From Panicum virgatum (Eukaryota > Streptophyta > Magnoliopsida > Poales > Poaceae), in assembly GCF_016808335.1 (NCBI RefSeq), contig NC_053137.1:5035904-5099903 (forward strand): a stretch of DNA of 64,000 nucleotides. Direction: 5' to 3'. The notes beneath the pieces were generated by a model that did no database searches, was not told where the DNA came from, and saw only the letters and a list, made by a program, of their open reading frames with translations. Numbering within the stretch: the first letter of the stretch is position 1; each line of letters opens with the position of its first letter. Position numbers and translations under genes: made by a program. Below are positions 1 to 9,641 of the stretch, in pieces.

Positions 1-200
1 TTCCTCTTTGACGCGTGCTGCGTGCACTGGACACGCCGACACACGGTATCCGCCACCTCCACGACGCCATAGCGGAGTCCATCCTGCTGTTCCCGGCGTG
101 CGCCGAGGAACCGAGGAAGTGGGGGCTTCATCCCCGGTGACGGCTTGCGCGCATCTCCGGCGTGAAGCCGGGCGGCCGGCCACTTCCTTGCTCGGGCCCA
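1..200 (+). pseudogene. Possible P450 K-helix scrap (CYP94-like)
   Basis: One frame around 45-110 reads RHLHDAIAESILLFP, which resembles the K-helix stretch of CYP86/CYP94 P450s (consensus like YLHAAxxESMRLYPP). The E of the ExxR motif is present but its R is replaced by L. The frame soon stops and no heme-binding motif follows. A clearer relic with the related words MRYLHDAL and TES lies about 1.5 kb downstream, so this may be the tail of a duplicated copy entering the window. The resemblance is short and the call is weak. Confidence 0.3.
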
Positions 201-209
201 TGGATGCTT

Positions 210-1340
210 TGCCCAATTCCCAGAGCTAATCCGGCGAGCTTCTTTAATTCTCTAGAATAATGACTCGTGGCTATCAACGTCGTTGATCGGCGGACATTCG
301 CCGCCGCGCCACCGGCCTCAAGCAGTCCCGACGTCCAATGCAGCGCCATCCGCGCGCTGCCAGACGACTGGCGAGGACGACCAAGTCCCTACCTAGGCAA
401 AGCATGCATGATCTGGACCGTACAAGTGCTCGATTCAACGGACAGAAGGACCCAAGGGTATTTGAAATACAGTCCACCCGCGGTTCGCATTTGGCACGCC
501 GTCCGCCCCTGGTCGGTGACTCAGCGCAGCGGCGCTGCCTCTGCCGCGTGTCGTGGCTCGCCGGAGAGCCGCCGCGCCGGCCTGCCACTCGGGGACGAGT
601 TCCCGTGTTCTCCGGGGGCGATGAGCGCCGTCCTCCCGAAGCTCGTCGCCCTGCTGAGGCTGGAAGCAAGGGAGACTTCAGATTCATCGAGGGAGCGCAG
701 GAAGAAGATAAAGTTTCACGTTCCTAGGAGACGATCTCTCCAGCTGATGCAAGGCTCCTTGGAGGTCGCGATTGACGGAGTTGCAAGAGGATATTTACAT
801 GTCGAGGCTTCTGGTCTGCCGAAGCCGGTCATCCTTGCCCGGGGGCGGCCGGCAGGGAGACGGACGCGTTGCCCAGAGCTCATCGGGCGAGCTTCTCTTG
901 AGGAGTGAAGCGGCGAGGCCTCCTGCCGTCCGGCGTCGTCGATCGGCGTGCACTCGCCACCAAGGCTGAGCGCTACCGCCGCCGCGGGCCACGCCATCCG
1001 GCCTCCAGCGTCGCGCCGCGCGCTGCAGACGACCGACGAGAACGATGGATGGAGTCCCTGGCTGTTGAAACCTCACATGATCTGGACCACACGTGCTCCA
1101 TCCAACGGCTGCCAGGACCCAAGGGGGGCGGACGGTATTTGAAATACCGTCCCCCCCGGTCGGCAATTGTTTCCACCGTCCGCCCCTGGTCGTCCCCGCG
1201 GCACCGCCTCCGCTGCATGACGTGGCTCACCGGAGCGCCGCCGCGCCGTCCTGCCAGCCTGGGATGATTCCCCGTGTCCTTCCTCGCCTCGCCGCGACCT
1301 CGAGCGACGAGAGCCTCCGGGGGAACGTGGTCACTGGTCA
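210..1340. repeat. Diverged direct duplication, ~660 bp period
   Basis: The block at about 210-690 recurs at about 870-1330. Shared landmarks in order are an agagct..atc.ggcgagcttct word, tcgt.gatcggcg, atgatctggacc, ggacccaagg, tatttgaaata, ccgtccgcccctggtcg, and cgtggctc.ccggag.gccgccgcgcc. The units are GC-rich and diverged. No intact gene is visible. In the second unit the core is a perfect palindrome, ggtatttgaaatacc. Confidence 0.7.
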
Positions 1341-1640
1341 CCAGCTCCCTGCTCGCCGGGTGCGACACGACGTCGTCGGCGACGCTCGCCGACCTGGTTC
1401 TTCTGGGAGGGTCTCCGCTCTCCAACGGCGGATCCGACGTGGAGGATTAGCTCGTGCGCGAGGCCCGCGAGGTGTGGGCCGCCACCAGCCATGGGAACAT
1501 GACGCGTCGTCCCCGTCCAGCTTCGATGACCCGCACTTGGATACGCCGCTGATGCGCGGCATGCATGCGCTACCTCCACGACGCGCTATGACAGAGTCCA
1601 CCTCTACCAAGCTGTTGCCGGCCTTGGCCCGCGCGCAGCT
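1276..1640 (+). pseudogene. Degenerate CYP94-like cytochrome P450 fragment
   Basis: Consecutive P450 landmarks appear in the right order. From 1276, VLPRLAATSSDESLRGNVVT matches the region before the I-helix. After a frame shift near 1340 the frame reads SLLAGCDTTSSA, matching the CYP94 I-helix LAGRDTTSSA, then DVED and LVREAREV with a TAG between them. MRYLHDAL begins at 1565, followed by a further frame jump to TES of the ExxR region. At least three stops and two frame shifts interrupt it, so it cannot encode a P450. The heme loop is absent. CYP94 enzymes are omega-hydroxylases of fatty acids and jasmonates. The subfamily is inferred only from the I-helix wording. Confidence 0.6.
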
Positions 1641-2277
1641 CACCTGCGTGCGCCGTGGCGCCACGTGCGGACGTGCCGCAGGTGTGCGCACCCCGGGAAC
1701 ACGCGCGTGCGTTTGCCTTCGTCCTCGCCACGCCCTGGCCTGCGGTTGCCAGGGCCAGGCAATAGCATGGCATGTCGCCGGCGGTTGCGCACCACATGTG
1801 TTCGCCGCTTTGCCTGCGAGGGACCGATGCTCAGGAATCTGCATGGCATTGGCAATACCTGCCGGCCTCTACTTTGATCAGTTCCACAATACAGATAGAA
1901 CATGGTTGTGACTTGTGAGCCGTTATGGTGTACTGACCTTTACTGCACTCAAATTTGCTGCCTCGCAGTCGCGGATCGAAGATCGGACAGAAACCAGGAA
2001 GCTGTGGACAAAAAGGTACTACTTTCGATCTGAATTTGTGGTAACCGGTGAACATTTGTGTTGGCGAGTTAATTTGGTGCTAAAATTGTGGACAAAAAGG
2101 TACTTTGTGCTGAATTTATGGTAAAGGATTAACTTTCTTCAGTTTTGAAGAAAAACTGCAAAAAAGGAACTTCTCGCTGAATTGGTGTATTGCCCTCATT
2201 TTCACTAACCATGAGCAGAACATAATAGTTGCTCTGGCCACCACATCATCAGCTTTCCTCATCCAGAACCGGAAGCC
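1641..2277. other. Spacer upstream of the BURP gene
   Basis: I see no gene here. The stretch changes from GC-rich relic sequence to AT-rich DNA. A short phrase (tgtggacaaaaaggtact, then tgaatttgtggtaa or tgaatttatggtaa) occurs twice, at about 2002-2044 and 2088-2125, a diverged local duplication. No convincing TATA box was found ahead of the BURP start codon. Confidence 0.5.
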
Positions 2278-3234
2278 ATGGCTCGTGGTGCTCTACTGCT
2301 TCTTGTCTCCCTTTTCGTCGGTGCGCCGGCGGCGGCGAAAGAGGAGATCAGATTGCCATCCCCGTCTACAGCGCACAAGGGCTCCTTCGAGCCAGAGGCG
2401 TACCGGGTGAAGTGGTACCTGAGGCCACCTTCTCCCCGCGGGAGCTCCGTCAAGCCGGAGGCGAAGTGGGACCCTCCTGCCTCGGCGGGTGCGGGGGAGC
2501 CGGCACGTGGCATCCATGTCGAGCCCGGGATGCTCTTCCTGCGGAAGAGCTTGTTTCCGGGGGCGATCCTGCCGGAAGGCACTAGGCTCGCCGGCCACGG
2601 CTTCCCGGCTCCCCGGAGGTTCATCACCCGGGCGGCCGCCGACGCCGTCCCCTTCAGCTCCGACCAGCTCGACACCATCCTGAGGATGTTCAGGATCCCG
2701 CGTGGGTCGAGCAAGGCCGATCAGGTCGCCGCCACGCTCCGGACCTGCGAGGAGGCGTCCCCGGAGCCTCACGCCTGCGCCACGTCGCAGCAAGCCGCGG
2801 CCGCCTTCGCCGCCAGCGCGCTGGGGACCGGCGAGCCGCGCGCCGTCGTCACCGTCGTCCACGGGGAGGAGGAGGCCGCCGCCGGCGCCAGGTACGTCGT
2901 GGCGCCGAACGGGGTCGCGCGCATCGGCGGCGGCGCAGCCGGCGTGGTGCCGTGCCACCCGATGCCCTACCCGTACATCGTCCACTACTGCCACCGGCCG
3001 GCCGGCGTGGAAGCGCTCCGCGTCGAGCTGACGGCGGCCGGCGCGGGCGCGACCGCGGTCGCGATGTGCCACGCCGACACGACGAGCTGGGACGCTGGCT
3101 ACTTCCGGATGCTGAACGCGACGCGCGGGGAGGAGATCTGCCACTTGATGCCGCTCAACTACGTGCTCTGGCTGCCTGCTGCTGCCAATCTCCAGGGCAC
3201 ATATAGCAGGAAGCCAGGAAGTACTCGTGATTAA
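2278..3234 (+). CDS. BURP-domain protein
   Basis: A 318-residue single-exon gene. Residues 1-20 form a hydrophobic signal peptide ending near APAAA, so the protein is expected to be secreted to the wall. A short variable region follows, then a BURP domain from about residue 85, opening with MLFLRKSLFPG as usual for the family. The diagnostic C-terminal pattern is present as CH-x10-CH-x24-CH-x22-CH, with spacings at or just below the family norm. BURP proteins (RD22, USP, PG1-beta, BNM2 types) are plant-specific extracellular proteins with roles in development and stress; the biochemical function is mostly unknown. The region between signal and BURP lacks the repeats typical of RD22 or PG1-beta. 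AATAAA overlaps the stop codon. Confidence 0.9.
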   Translation: MARGALLLLVSLFVGAPAAAKEEIRLPSPSTAHKGSFEPEAYRVKWYLRPPSPRGSSVKPEAKWDPPASAGAGEPARGIHVEPGMLFLRKSLFPGAILPEGTRLAGHGFPAPRRFITRAAADAVPFSSDQLDTILRMFRIPRGSSKADQVAATLRTCEEASPEPHACATSQQAAAAFAASALGTGEPRAVVTVVHGEEEAAAGARYVVAPNGVARIGGGAAGVVPCHPMPYPYIVHYCHRPAGVEALRVELTAAGAGATAVAMCHADTTSWDAGYFRMLNATRGEEICHLMPLNYVLWLPAAANLQGTYSRKPGSTRD

Positions 3235-3519
3235 TAAAAGATGAGAGGATTAACTGAGCTGAGTACCAGCTTGCTTGTGAAGTTTGTGCATGTCTTCCAT
3301 CTGATGATCATCAAGAGGACAATCTCAAGTAAAATGTTTGTGACAAATAATTGTCCAACATGAATGACACAGAGATGCTTCAGACATGTGCATAATTTGA
3401 CAAGATCTTAGTAATGGGCATGGTCTAGTGGTCACTTGACAGCTTAATTTGACTTTTAATTTTTTAGCTCAAAATTATATAGAATTAGAGTCCATCCCTT
3501 TTAGATTCGGAAACATATA
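3235..3519. other. BURP 3' flank
   Basis: This AT-rich sequence includes the presumed BURP 3' UTR. No other feature is recognised. Confidence 0.4.
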
Positions 3520-3815
3520 ATCTAAATCTTCGTGAAAACCCATGCAAACTATGACAAAAAAGTCATCTAAATTCACGAAAAAATCACACATGTAGATGAT
3601 ATGATGATACACAATCTTAAAAAATATCTTGTCTAAACTCGACTTCGTTTGTGAGATATAAAAATAAAATTTGTTATTTTTATATCTCAAACAAAGTCGA
3701 GTTTGGATAGTATATTTTACAAGGTTGTGTATCATCATATCATCTACATATGTGATTTTTTGTGAATTTAGATGACTTTTTTTGTCATGATTTGCACGGG
3801 TTTTCATGAAGGCTG
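3520..3815. repeat. Long near-perfect inverted repeat (foldback)
   Basis: The left arm (about 3525-3665) reads as the reverse complement of the right arm (about 3674-3815) with few mismatches. Both carry gtgtatcatcatatcatctaca on one strand or the other, the aaagtcgagttt/aaactcgact word, and the aagtcatctaaattca word. The centre is an AT-rich loop near 3668. A transcript would fold into a hairpin of roughly 140 bp. It looks like a foldback-type MITE and could be a small-RNA source. No terminal target duplication was recognised. Confidence 0.8.
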
Positions 3816-4250
3816 TGGTTTCCACCCGATACGTTCCCTTTAGGTTCGGCCATTATATAGGCAAAATTTAACAACCCTTTTACCACCTCTAACTGTGCGT
3901 CCGTGACTGACAGAGATAGAAGAAGGCTATGATCTATGGATCCTTGGATTTTCATTGAACTAGTAAGTATGCCTGTGCGTTACAACGGGTTCATGAGCAT
4001 TAGACAGAAGAACAACACATGAGCGTGAGTAATTTTTTAAGTGCATATCTTCATGATTTAGAATGTTATAAAAATTTGGATGGAAACTTTACATGCTTTA
4101 GTAATAGATATAGATATAGACTAGCAGAAAATTCAAGCGCTGTAGACATAGTAGATCCTTTATTGAACATTGGAACAATGCATCAGCCAATGTTTTCACT
4201 TGATAAAAACGTGCGCCAGTCTTAGCTTCTTGTATACGTAAGCCCGATGA
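3816..4250. other. Spacer and P450 3' flank
   Basis: No gene is seen. Around 3960 the words gcctgtgcgtt and acaacggg resemble a repeat tail common in grass genomes. The last part should hold the 3' UTR of the minus-strand P450. Confidence 0.4.
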
Positions 4251-5837
4251 TCAGTCGGTGGCGTCGTCGTAGAGGTGCGCCGGCAGCCGGGGTTCGGCGA
4301 CGAAGACGAGCGGCACCTTCCGCTTCGTGGACAGCCCGACGTGCTCCTCCATGCTCACGTCCTCCGGCGCCACCCCGTCCGGCAGCCGCCACGCGAACCC
4401 CTGCACCATGATCGCCACGCCGGCGGCCACCAGCTTCATCGCGAGGTCGTACGCCGGGCAGATCCGCCGCCCGGCCCCGAACGGCAGCAGCTCGAAGTGC
4501 GCCCCGCGGACGTCCACGCCGGCGCCGGCACCGCCGCCCAGGAACCGCTCCGGCCGGAACGCGTCGGGCGCGTCGGGCCACGACGCCGGGTCGCGCGCGA
4601 TGGCCCACGCGTTCACCAGCACGCGCGCGCCGGCGGGCACGTCGTAGCCGGCGACCACCGTGTCCTCGCGGGCGTGGTGCGGGACCAGGAGCGGGCCCAC
4701 CGGGTGCAGCCGCAGCGTCTCCTTCACGACGGCGTCGATGTAAGGGAGGTCCGGCAGGTCGCGCTTGGTTACCCAGCGCCCGCGGCCGACCACGCGGTCG
4801 AGCTCGCCGGTGGCGCCCGCCATGGCCTCCGGGTGGCGGAGAAGCTCCGACATGGCCCACTCTATAGTCACCGCCGAGCTCTCCGTGCCGCCGGCGATGA
4901 TGTCCTGGATGAAGGCCTTCACGCCGACGCGCGTGAGCCTGGCCTCCGACTCCGGCCTGTCCTCCTCAGCGAGCTGCAACAGCACGTCGACGAGGTCGCT
5001 CGCCACGAACTCACCGGCGGCGGCATCGGCCCGCCGCCGCCGCTCCTCGTGCTCGTCCACGATCTTCTCGTAGAACCGGTCGTAGAGCTCGCGCAGCCGC
5101 CTCATCTGCCGCGCGCAGCCCTGCACGTCGAGCCAGCCCAGCAGCGGCACCCACTCGCCGACGTTGCTCACCGCCCCGGTCGCCGCGAACGCCTCGTCCA
5201 GCGTGCGCCGGAACGCCTCGCCCTCGGCGCTGCCGTAGCAGCCCGACCACTTCTCCCCGACAGCCATGCGGAGGATGTTCCGCAGCGTGGCGCCGGCGAC
5301 GTGCTCCCGGACGGCGACGGCGCGGCCGGCGCACCGGAACAGGCCGATCGCCAGCGCGCGCATCTCCTGCGCGCGGACGCGCTCGAACGAGTCGACGCGG
5401 CGCGCCGAGAAGAGCTCGGTGGCGCAGAGCTTGCGCGCCATGCGCCAGTAGGACCCGTACGGCGTGTGCACGATGCCCCGGTAGCCGTAGGAGGTGATCT
5501 CGCCGGCGGCCGTGGGCGGGCGGTCGGCGAAGGCGAGGTCGTGGGTCTTGAGGACGAGGCGGGCGGTCTCCGCCGACGAGGCCACCACGGTGTGGTAGGA
5601 GCCGAGACGGAGGTGCATGAGCGGGCCGTGGCGCGCCGCGAGCGCGGCCAGCCCGCGGTGCGGCGGGGCCGCGCCCGCCAGAACGCCGAGGCTGCCGAGC
5701 ACCGGCCAACCCCGCGGCCCCGGCGGAAGGTTCAGTGCCTTCCGCCGGCCTCGTGGCAGGACGACGGAGCTGAGGACGAAGACTACCAAGACAGCCACCA
5801 ATGCCATGGCCATGGACAACGTTGCTGCGAGCTCCAT
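4251..5837 (-). CDS. Cytochrome P450, CYP71 clan, CYP92-like
   Basis: A full-length 528-residue P450 with no intron. An N-terminal membrane anchor spans about residues 8-28, then a basic stretch and the proline hinge PPGPRGWP at 39-46. The I-helix reads AGGTESSAVTIEW from 315, a wording typical of the CYP92 family, replacing the common AGxDTT. ExxR is ETLR at 373-376, PERF is at 429-432, and the heme loop FGAGRRICP spans 453-461 with ligand Cys460. CYP92 enzymes are ER-bound monooxygenases. Some grass members make the homoterpenes DMNT and TMTT, others are annotated as flavonoid 3'-hydroxylase-like; the substrate cannot be told here. A broken tandem copy lies at 9642-11136. A TATA-like box lies about 50 bp upstream. 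Confidence 0.93.
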   Translation of the reverse strand: MELAATLSMAMALVAVLVVFVLSSVVLPRGRRKALNLPPGPRGWPVLGSLGVLAGAAPPHRGLAALAARHGPLMHLRLGSYHTVVASSAETARLVLKTHDLAFADRPPTAAGEITSYGYRGIVHTPYGSYWRMARKLCATELFSARRVDSFERVRAQEMRALAIGLFRCAGRAVAVREHVAGATLRNILRMAVGEKWSGCYGSAEGEAFRRTLDEAFAATGAVSNVGEWVPLLGWLDVQGCARQMRRLRELYDRFYEKIVDEHEERRRRADAAAGEFVASDLVDVLLQLAEEDRPESEARLTRVGVKAFIQDIIAGGTESSAVTIEWAMSELLRHPEAMAGATGELDRVVGRGRWVTKRDLPDLPYIDAVVKETLRLHPVGPLLVPHHAREDTVVAGYDVPAGARVLVNAWAIARDPASWPDAPDAFRPERFLGGGAGAGVDVRGAHFELLPFGAGRRICPAYDLAMKLVAAGVAIMVQGFAWRLPDGVAPEDVSMEEHVGLSTKRKVPLVFVAEPRLPAHLYDDATD

Positions 5838-5882
5838 CGTTGGAAATGGAAGCCTTGGAGATGAGGGTGCTGTTTGATGGTG

Positions 5883-5893
5883 GCATATATAAA
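5883..5893 (-). promoter_or_regulatory. TATA-like box of the intact P450
   Basis: On the minus strand the sequence is ttatatatg, about 46-56 bp before the ATG at 5837, implying a very short 5' UTR. The matching position in the broken second copy has lost the TATATA core. Confidence 0.45.
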
Positions 5894-6108
5894 GGAATAA
5901 TTTTTTTGTTAACTATATTATGCTATTATTGAGGCGCACATTCGTCGTGGACGCACATTTTCAGTGTGCATTCTCTTATTTGAAATAGCCAAGAAAAGTA
6001 GAAAATATTTGGACTGAATAAGACACATGCTGAAGTTGCTGATACTTCCAAAAGTGAGATGAATGCAAAATTCCCCATTCACCAGTAACAACAGTCAGTA
6101 CATGCAAC

Positions 6109-6386
6109 TAGGGATATAAATGGTACGGATATTTTCCGACCGTATTCGAATTCGAGCCGATCTGGAAGGGTTTTTATCCGTCCGTATCCGATTCCGAGTA
6201 TCCAATATCCGTAACCGATTCGCATCCGAATGCTCAAAAATTATATTTTTATGATGTCGATATTCATTACAATCTTATCAGACAAAAACTAACACTATCC
6301 ATATCCGTCTCTGGATTCGAACACAAATATAAAAACAAATACGATATCAGTGATATCCATCCGTATTCGATCCATTTTCATCCCTA
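6109..6386. mobile_element. hAT-like non-autonomous element with 8-bp TSD
   Basis: This is a 278 bp element flanked by the perfect 8-bp direct repeat catgcaac (6101-6108 and 6387-6394). Its ends are inverted: tagggatataaatggtacgg at the left and, read on the other strand, tagggatgaaaatggatcg at the right. The interior is built of CCGTATTCG/CCGTATCCG words. An 8-bp duplication and TAGGG ends fit hAT superfamily MITEs. There is no coding capacity. Confidence 0.85.
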
Positions 6387-6925
6387 CATGCAACTTCTGG
6401 ATTCTATTCGGAGCGCGCGCGCGTGTGAAAATGAGTTCCAGGGCATTAGGGCGACCACCCCTGTCCGTATGCACTGCAAAAGGACCACGACAAGGACAAG
6501 GAGGGCAGCGTTTTCAGTACATCTCATTTTCAGGATTCTATTTGGTAGGCACATGAGAACATGTGTGTTCATGTTTCTTTGACTAATGAACTGGTCCCAA
6601 AGCCACGCAAGACAAAGACATCCTGGCCTAGGCATTGCAGATTTTTGTACAGAAACAAATGAACAAGACCAAATGTATTTGTGTGGTGAGTGTTGCATTT
6701 GCACGAACATTGGTATATTGTTCTGTCAAACCAGTTCATTTACATCCACGTGAATATCGCACAAGTTGCATTATTGCACCAGAAGGTTCGAAAGTTCAGA
6801 GAACTGAAGCAAGTAAGCAACAGCCATATCGAAGGTGACACTCTGAATCAGAAGGAACAGACAGGCGCATCCAGGACCTGAAAAAAGAAGTGTATTGTTA
6901 TCGAGCTTTTGGGTAAAAAAATGGA

Positions 6926-7427
6926 AAAATTTCAATCTATATAGTCAAATTTTGAATAATCCCCTAAACTATAACTTAGTTCAATTTACCCCATAAACTA
7001 TGCAGTTTAGTTCATTTTATTTCTATACTACAATTTGTCATTTTTGTTTCTCAATACACAAGTTGAATTTTAATTTCAAAATTTGCAAGGCAGTAGTGGA
7101 CATCACAATGCATATTAAAAAAATTTTTTTTTTCATCGTTATTTTTCATATAATTTTGAACTCAAAAGATTAATTTATTATTAATATCGTAACATATCAA
7201 AATAATGATAAAAAATTATAATGTATTTTTTCTAACATGTGTGATGTGTACTATCATCAACATAAAACTCCACCGATGCATAGAGAAATGAAAAAGACAA
7301 ATTGTATGAGGGGGTAATTTAAACCAAAGGGCATAGTTTATGGGGTAAAATGGACCAAATGATAGTTTAGAGAGTTATCCGAACTTTGACTATAATTCAG
7401 GGGAGTAATTTAGACTTTTTTCAAAAT
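6926..7427. mobile_element. MULE-like MITE with long TIRs
   Basis: An AT-rich element of about 500 bp with inverted ends of roughly 80 bp or more. Both ends, read inward, contain tatagtcaaa, a ccctaaactat or tctaaactat word and ttaccccataaactatgc. Flanks show a near-perfect 9-bp duplication, aaaaatgga versus aaaaatgaa. Long TIRs and a 9-bp TSD fit a Mutator-like non-autonomous element. Copies 2 and 3 of the P450 upstream block lack it, an empty-site comparison within the window. Confidence 0.75.
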
Positions 7428-7515
7428 AAAAATGAAGGGCCACACGGTAGTTACGAATAGGGAAGACTATGAGATTCTACATCTTAATGTGAGATTGTAA
7501 TGTAGACGCGAGAAG

Positions 7516-8481
7516 TTCGTCCTTGATCGATCAATCTGTGAAAGTATTACTGCATCAATTTTTTTGTGTGAAAATATATGTGTCCCTTTTGATAATGAAT
7601 TGTGGGGCTTTATGCATATAAAAGCCAGAACTTTTCCCCATTATCTAAAAAATCAATCTGTTTGCGAACTGATATTTTAAATCCATCGTTATTCGATGTT
7701 TTCTTGAACTAGCTAAATCCGTGCTTCGCTACAAGCAACAATAATTACCACTGAAAGTCATAATATTTTTCACTTGCACATCCACGCACTGCCAAATTAA
7801 ATGTAGGCATCCTTTCTTTGTGGTTCCTGATTAAGATTCACTATGATCATGGTGAGAGGTCCCAGTAATATTGTCGATCGAGATCTCAATATTGTCAGGG
7901 TGGTCGATGCACGGATGATGCTGGACTTTAGTAGTATAGTGTTGTCAGCAGGGTTAAACCGATCGGGCTTCTGACATATTAATGCTTTCTCGCCTAAGAG
8001 AAAAATTGTTGTTTTACTTTTGCTTTTAATTACATCCTGAATCCAACAATTTCAGGGTGTGACAATTAGGGGGGACCGTAACTCCTCGATACTACGGAAA
8101 AAAATTTCGATTGTTTTGGATCCTTTGCATTTACATTTAAGTAATTAATTTCGTTTGTGCTCACTCTTGCTCTTGGTTGCTTGTTTGTTGACTAGGACAT
8201 ATGCTAATATGCATGCTAGTGTGTTCTCTTGACTAGGTTCTATTCTTGATAGTGCGCTTTTCACTAGAAAAAATGAGCATGTTAGTGTGGTTACCAATCT
8301 AGAATTTATTTGTTAGTGTGCTCTAGTTTATAGGAACAAAATTCGTAGAGGGCAACACTAGTACTAGGTTAAAGACTTCATAGAAATTGGAAAAAGTCTC
8401 AATTCAACTCCCTACTTGGGCCACGGTCCTTTCATGGCTCCGAAGTCCGAATACTCTTGAGTCGCGTGTGTTGCGTGAGTG
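7516..8481. other. AT-rich spacer, no gene
   Basis: No gene is visible. A tagctaaatccgtgcttcgctacaa phrase near 7712 resembles the repeat tail near 3960. The rest is AT-rich and unassigned. Confidence 0.4.
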
Positions 8482-8493
8482 AGCATCGCTCCA

Positions 8494-9391
8494 ATGGGTG
8501 TTGCGGGGGCTCACTTCGGTGGCCGTTGACTGTCGGGGGGTGCCGCGTTGCTCGTTCATGCCGCCACCTCCTTGCGGGGGCGTTGGCCTGTGGTCACCGG
8601 CCGCCACTGCCGTTACTGCCATGGCGCTCCGATGGTTTCTCCAGCTTTGGGTAGGGAATGGGATGTAGGCGAAAGCCTGGTGCCTGCTTGCGTGCCAATG
8701 ACGGCGACGCCTTCGGGCGCCGTTTACCTTCTTGAAGGCGTCATTTTTCTCATTTTCCTTATCTCTGGTGTGCTTACGGGTGAAAGCCTTGACCTTGTGG
8801 TCGGACAATGACGACGCCTGTGGCGTCGCTCCCTTCTTTGAGGTGTCGTCTTGAAAGCACTGCTGGTTGCCGATGGGCATCGGCCCTCGCCCCCTTTTGC
8901 CTGGTCCTCCTGGTGGTGGTCGTCAACTCTCCTCTGGGAGGTCTTGCTTCTGTGCCTGCCTTCGCCTTATTGCGTCCACCTCATTCGGATTGCATGGGTC
9001 GTCGTCTGGCGGATGCTTTGCCGCCCTTCTTCACGGTGAATGCTTTGCCGCTATTGTCGCACTGGTAGTTGATCGTTTCGGGCAGATGCTTTGCTATCTT
9101 GGTTTGTCGGTTAGGTGGATGCTTTGCCACCTTCGAGCTCGAAGATCTTACGCTTTCTTGGCGATGGTGTATCTTTTAGTAGGTTCAGTTGTTTGGTCGG
9201 GTCTAGGTTCTTGGGTTCGTAAGTTTTCCCCTCCGTTGTTCTTGCTATTCTTGTGTTGTGTTGGAGTCGTGTGCCACTTGCTGGGTGGTACTTGTAACCG
9301 CCTTAATAGTCTCTGCCTATTAAGATTTGTATCAGTCATATTGTTTTCTTCTTAATGAAATATGTGCTTAGACACGTTCGTGAAAAAAAAA
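8494..9391 (+). mobile_element. Non-autonomous LINE-like retroinsertion
   Basis: A block of about 900 bp, GC-rich in its first half, flanked by the 12-bp direct repeat agcatcgctcca (8482-8493 and 9392-9403). It ends in ttcttaatgaaat..gtgcttagacacgttcgtg followed by a run of about ten A, the style of plant LINE 3' ends. TSD plus 3' poly(A) indicates target-primed reverse transcription. No reverse transcriptase or endonuclease reading frame is present, so it is truncated or non-autonomous. Confidence 0.7.
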
Positions 9392-9641
9392 AGCATCGCT
9401 CCATCTGAGATCTGACTCTCTTCTTCGTTCTTCCTCTCTATTCTCTGATGTAGGAGTATATCCTAACACATGCCATGTCGGAGCTATGGATATGGGATTG
9501 CTGGTGTAGGGCTTCATCGCTGGTATAGAAGCAGAGCAGCAACGCGGGTGGAGGAGTATATCCACGATCTGGCACGATGCATTTTCGATGGCCTGATTTC
9601 ACGTGCGAATGCGCCAATCGTCTTGTAAAACGTAAACAAGA

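Larger units (their letters stand above)
5894..7515. repeat. P450 upstream block, copy 1 (with insertions)
   Basis: The upstream DNA of this P450 is shared with 11137-11960 and 12040-14100. Ordered landmarks are gctgatacttccaaaagtgagatgaatg, the caccagtaacaac..cagtac phrase, a gcacaagttgca phrase (copies 1 and 2), the gaccagttcat(t)..catcca(c)gtgaatat stretch, and finally gggaagactatgag.ttctac.tcttaatgtgagat. Copy 1 has gained a hAT-like MITE (6109-6386) and a MULE-like element (6926-7427) absent from the other copies. Confidence 0.75.

Noticed and set aside
4275..5864. 529-codon open frame on the plus strand
   Set aside because: It lies antisense over the intact P450, is Arg/His/Pro-rich and has no domain; GC-rich P450 sequence leaves the opposite frame open.
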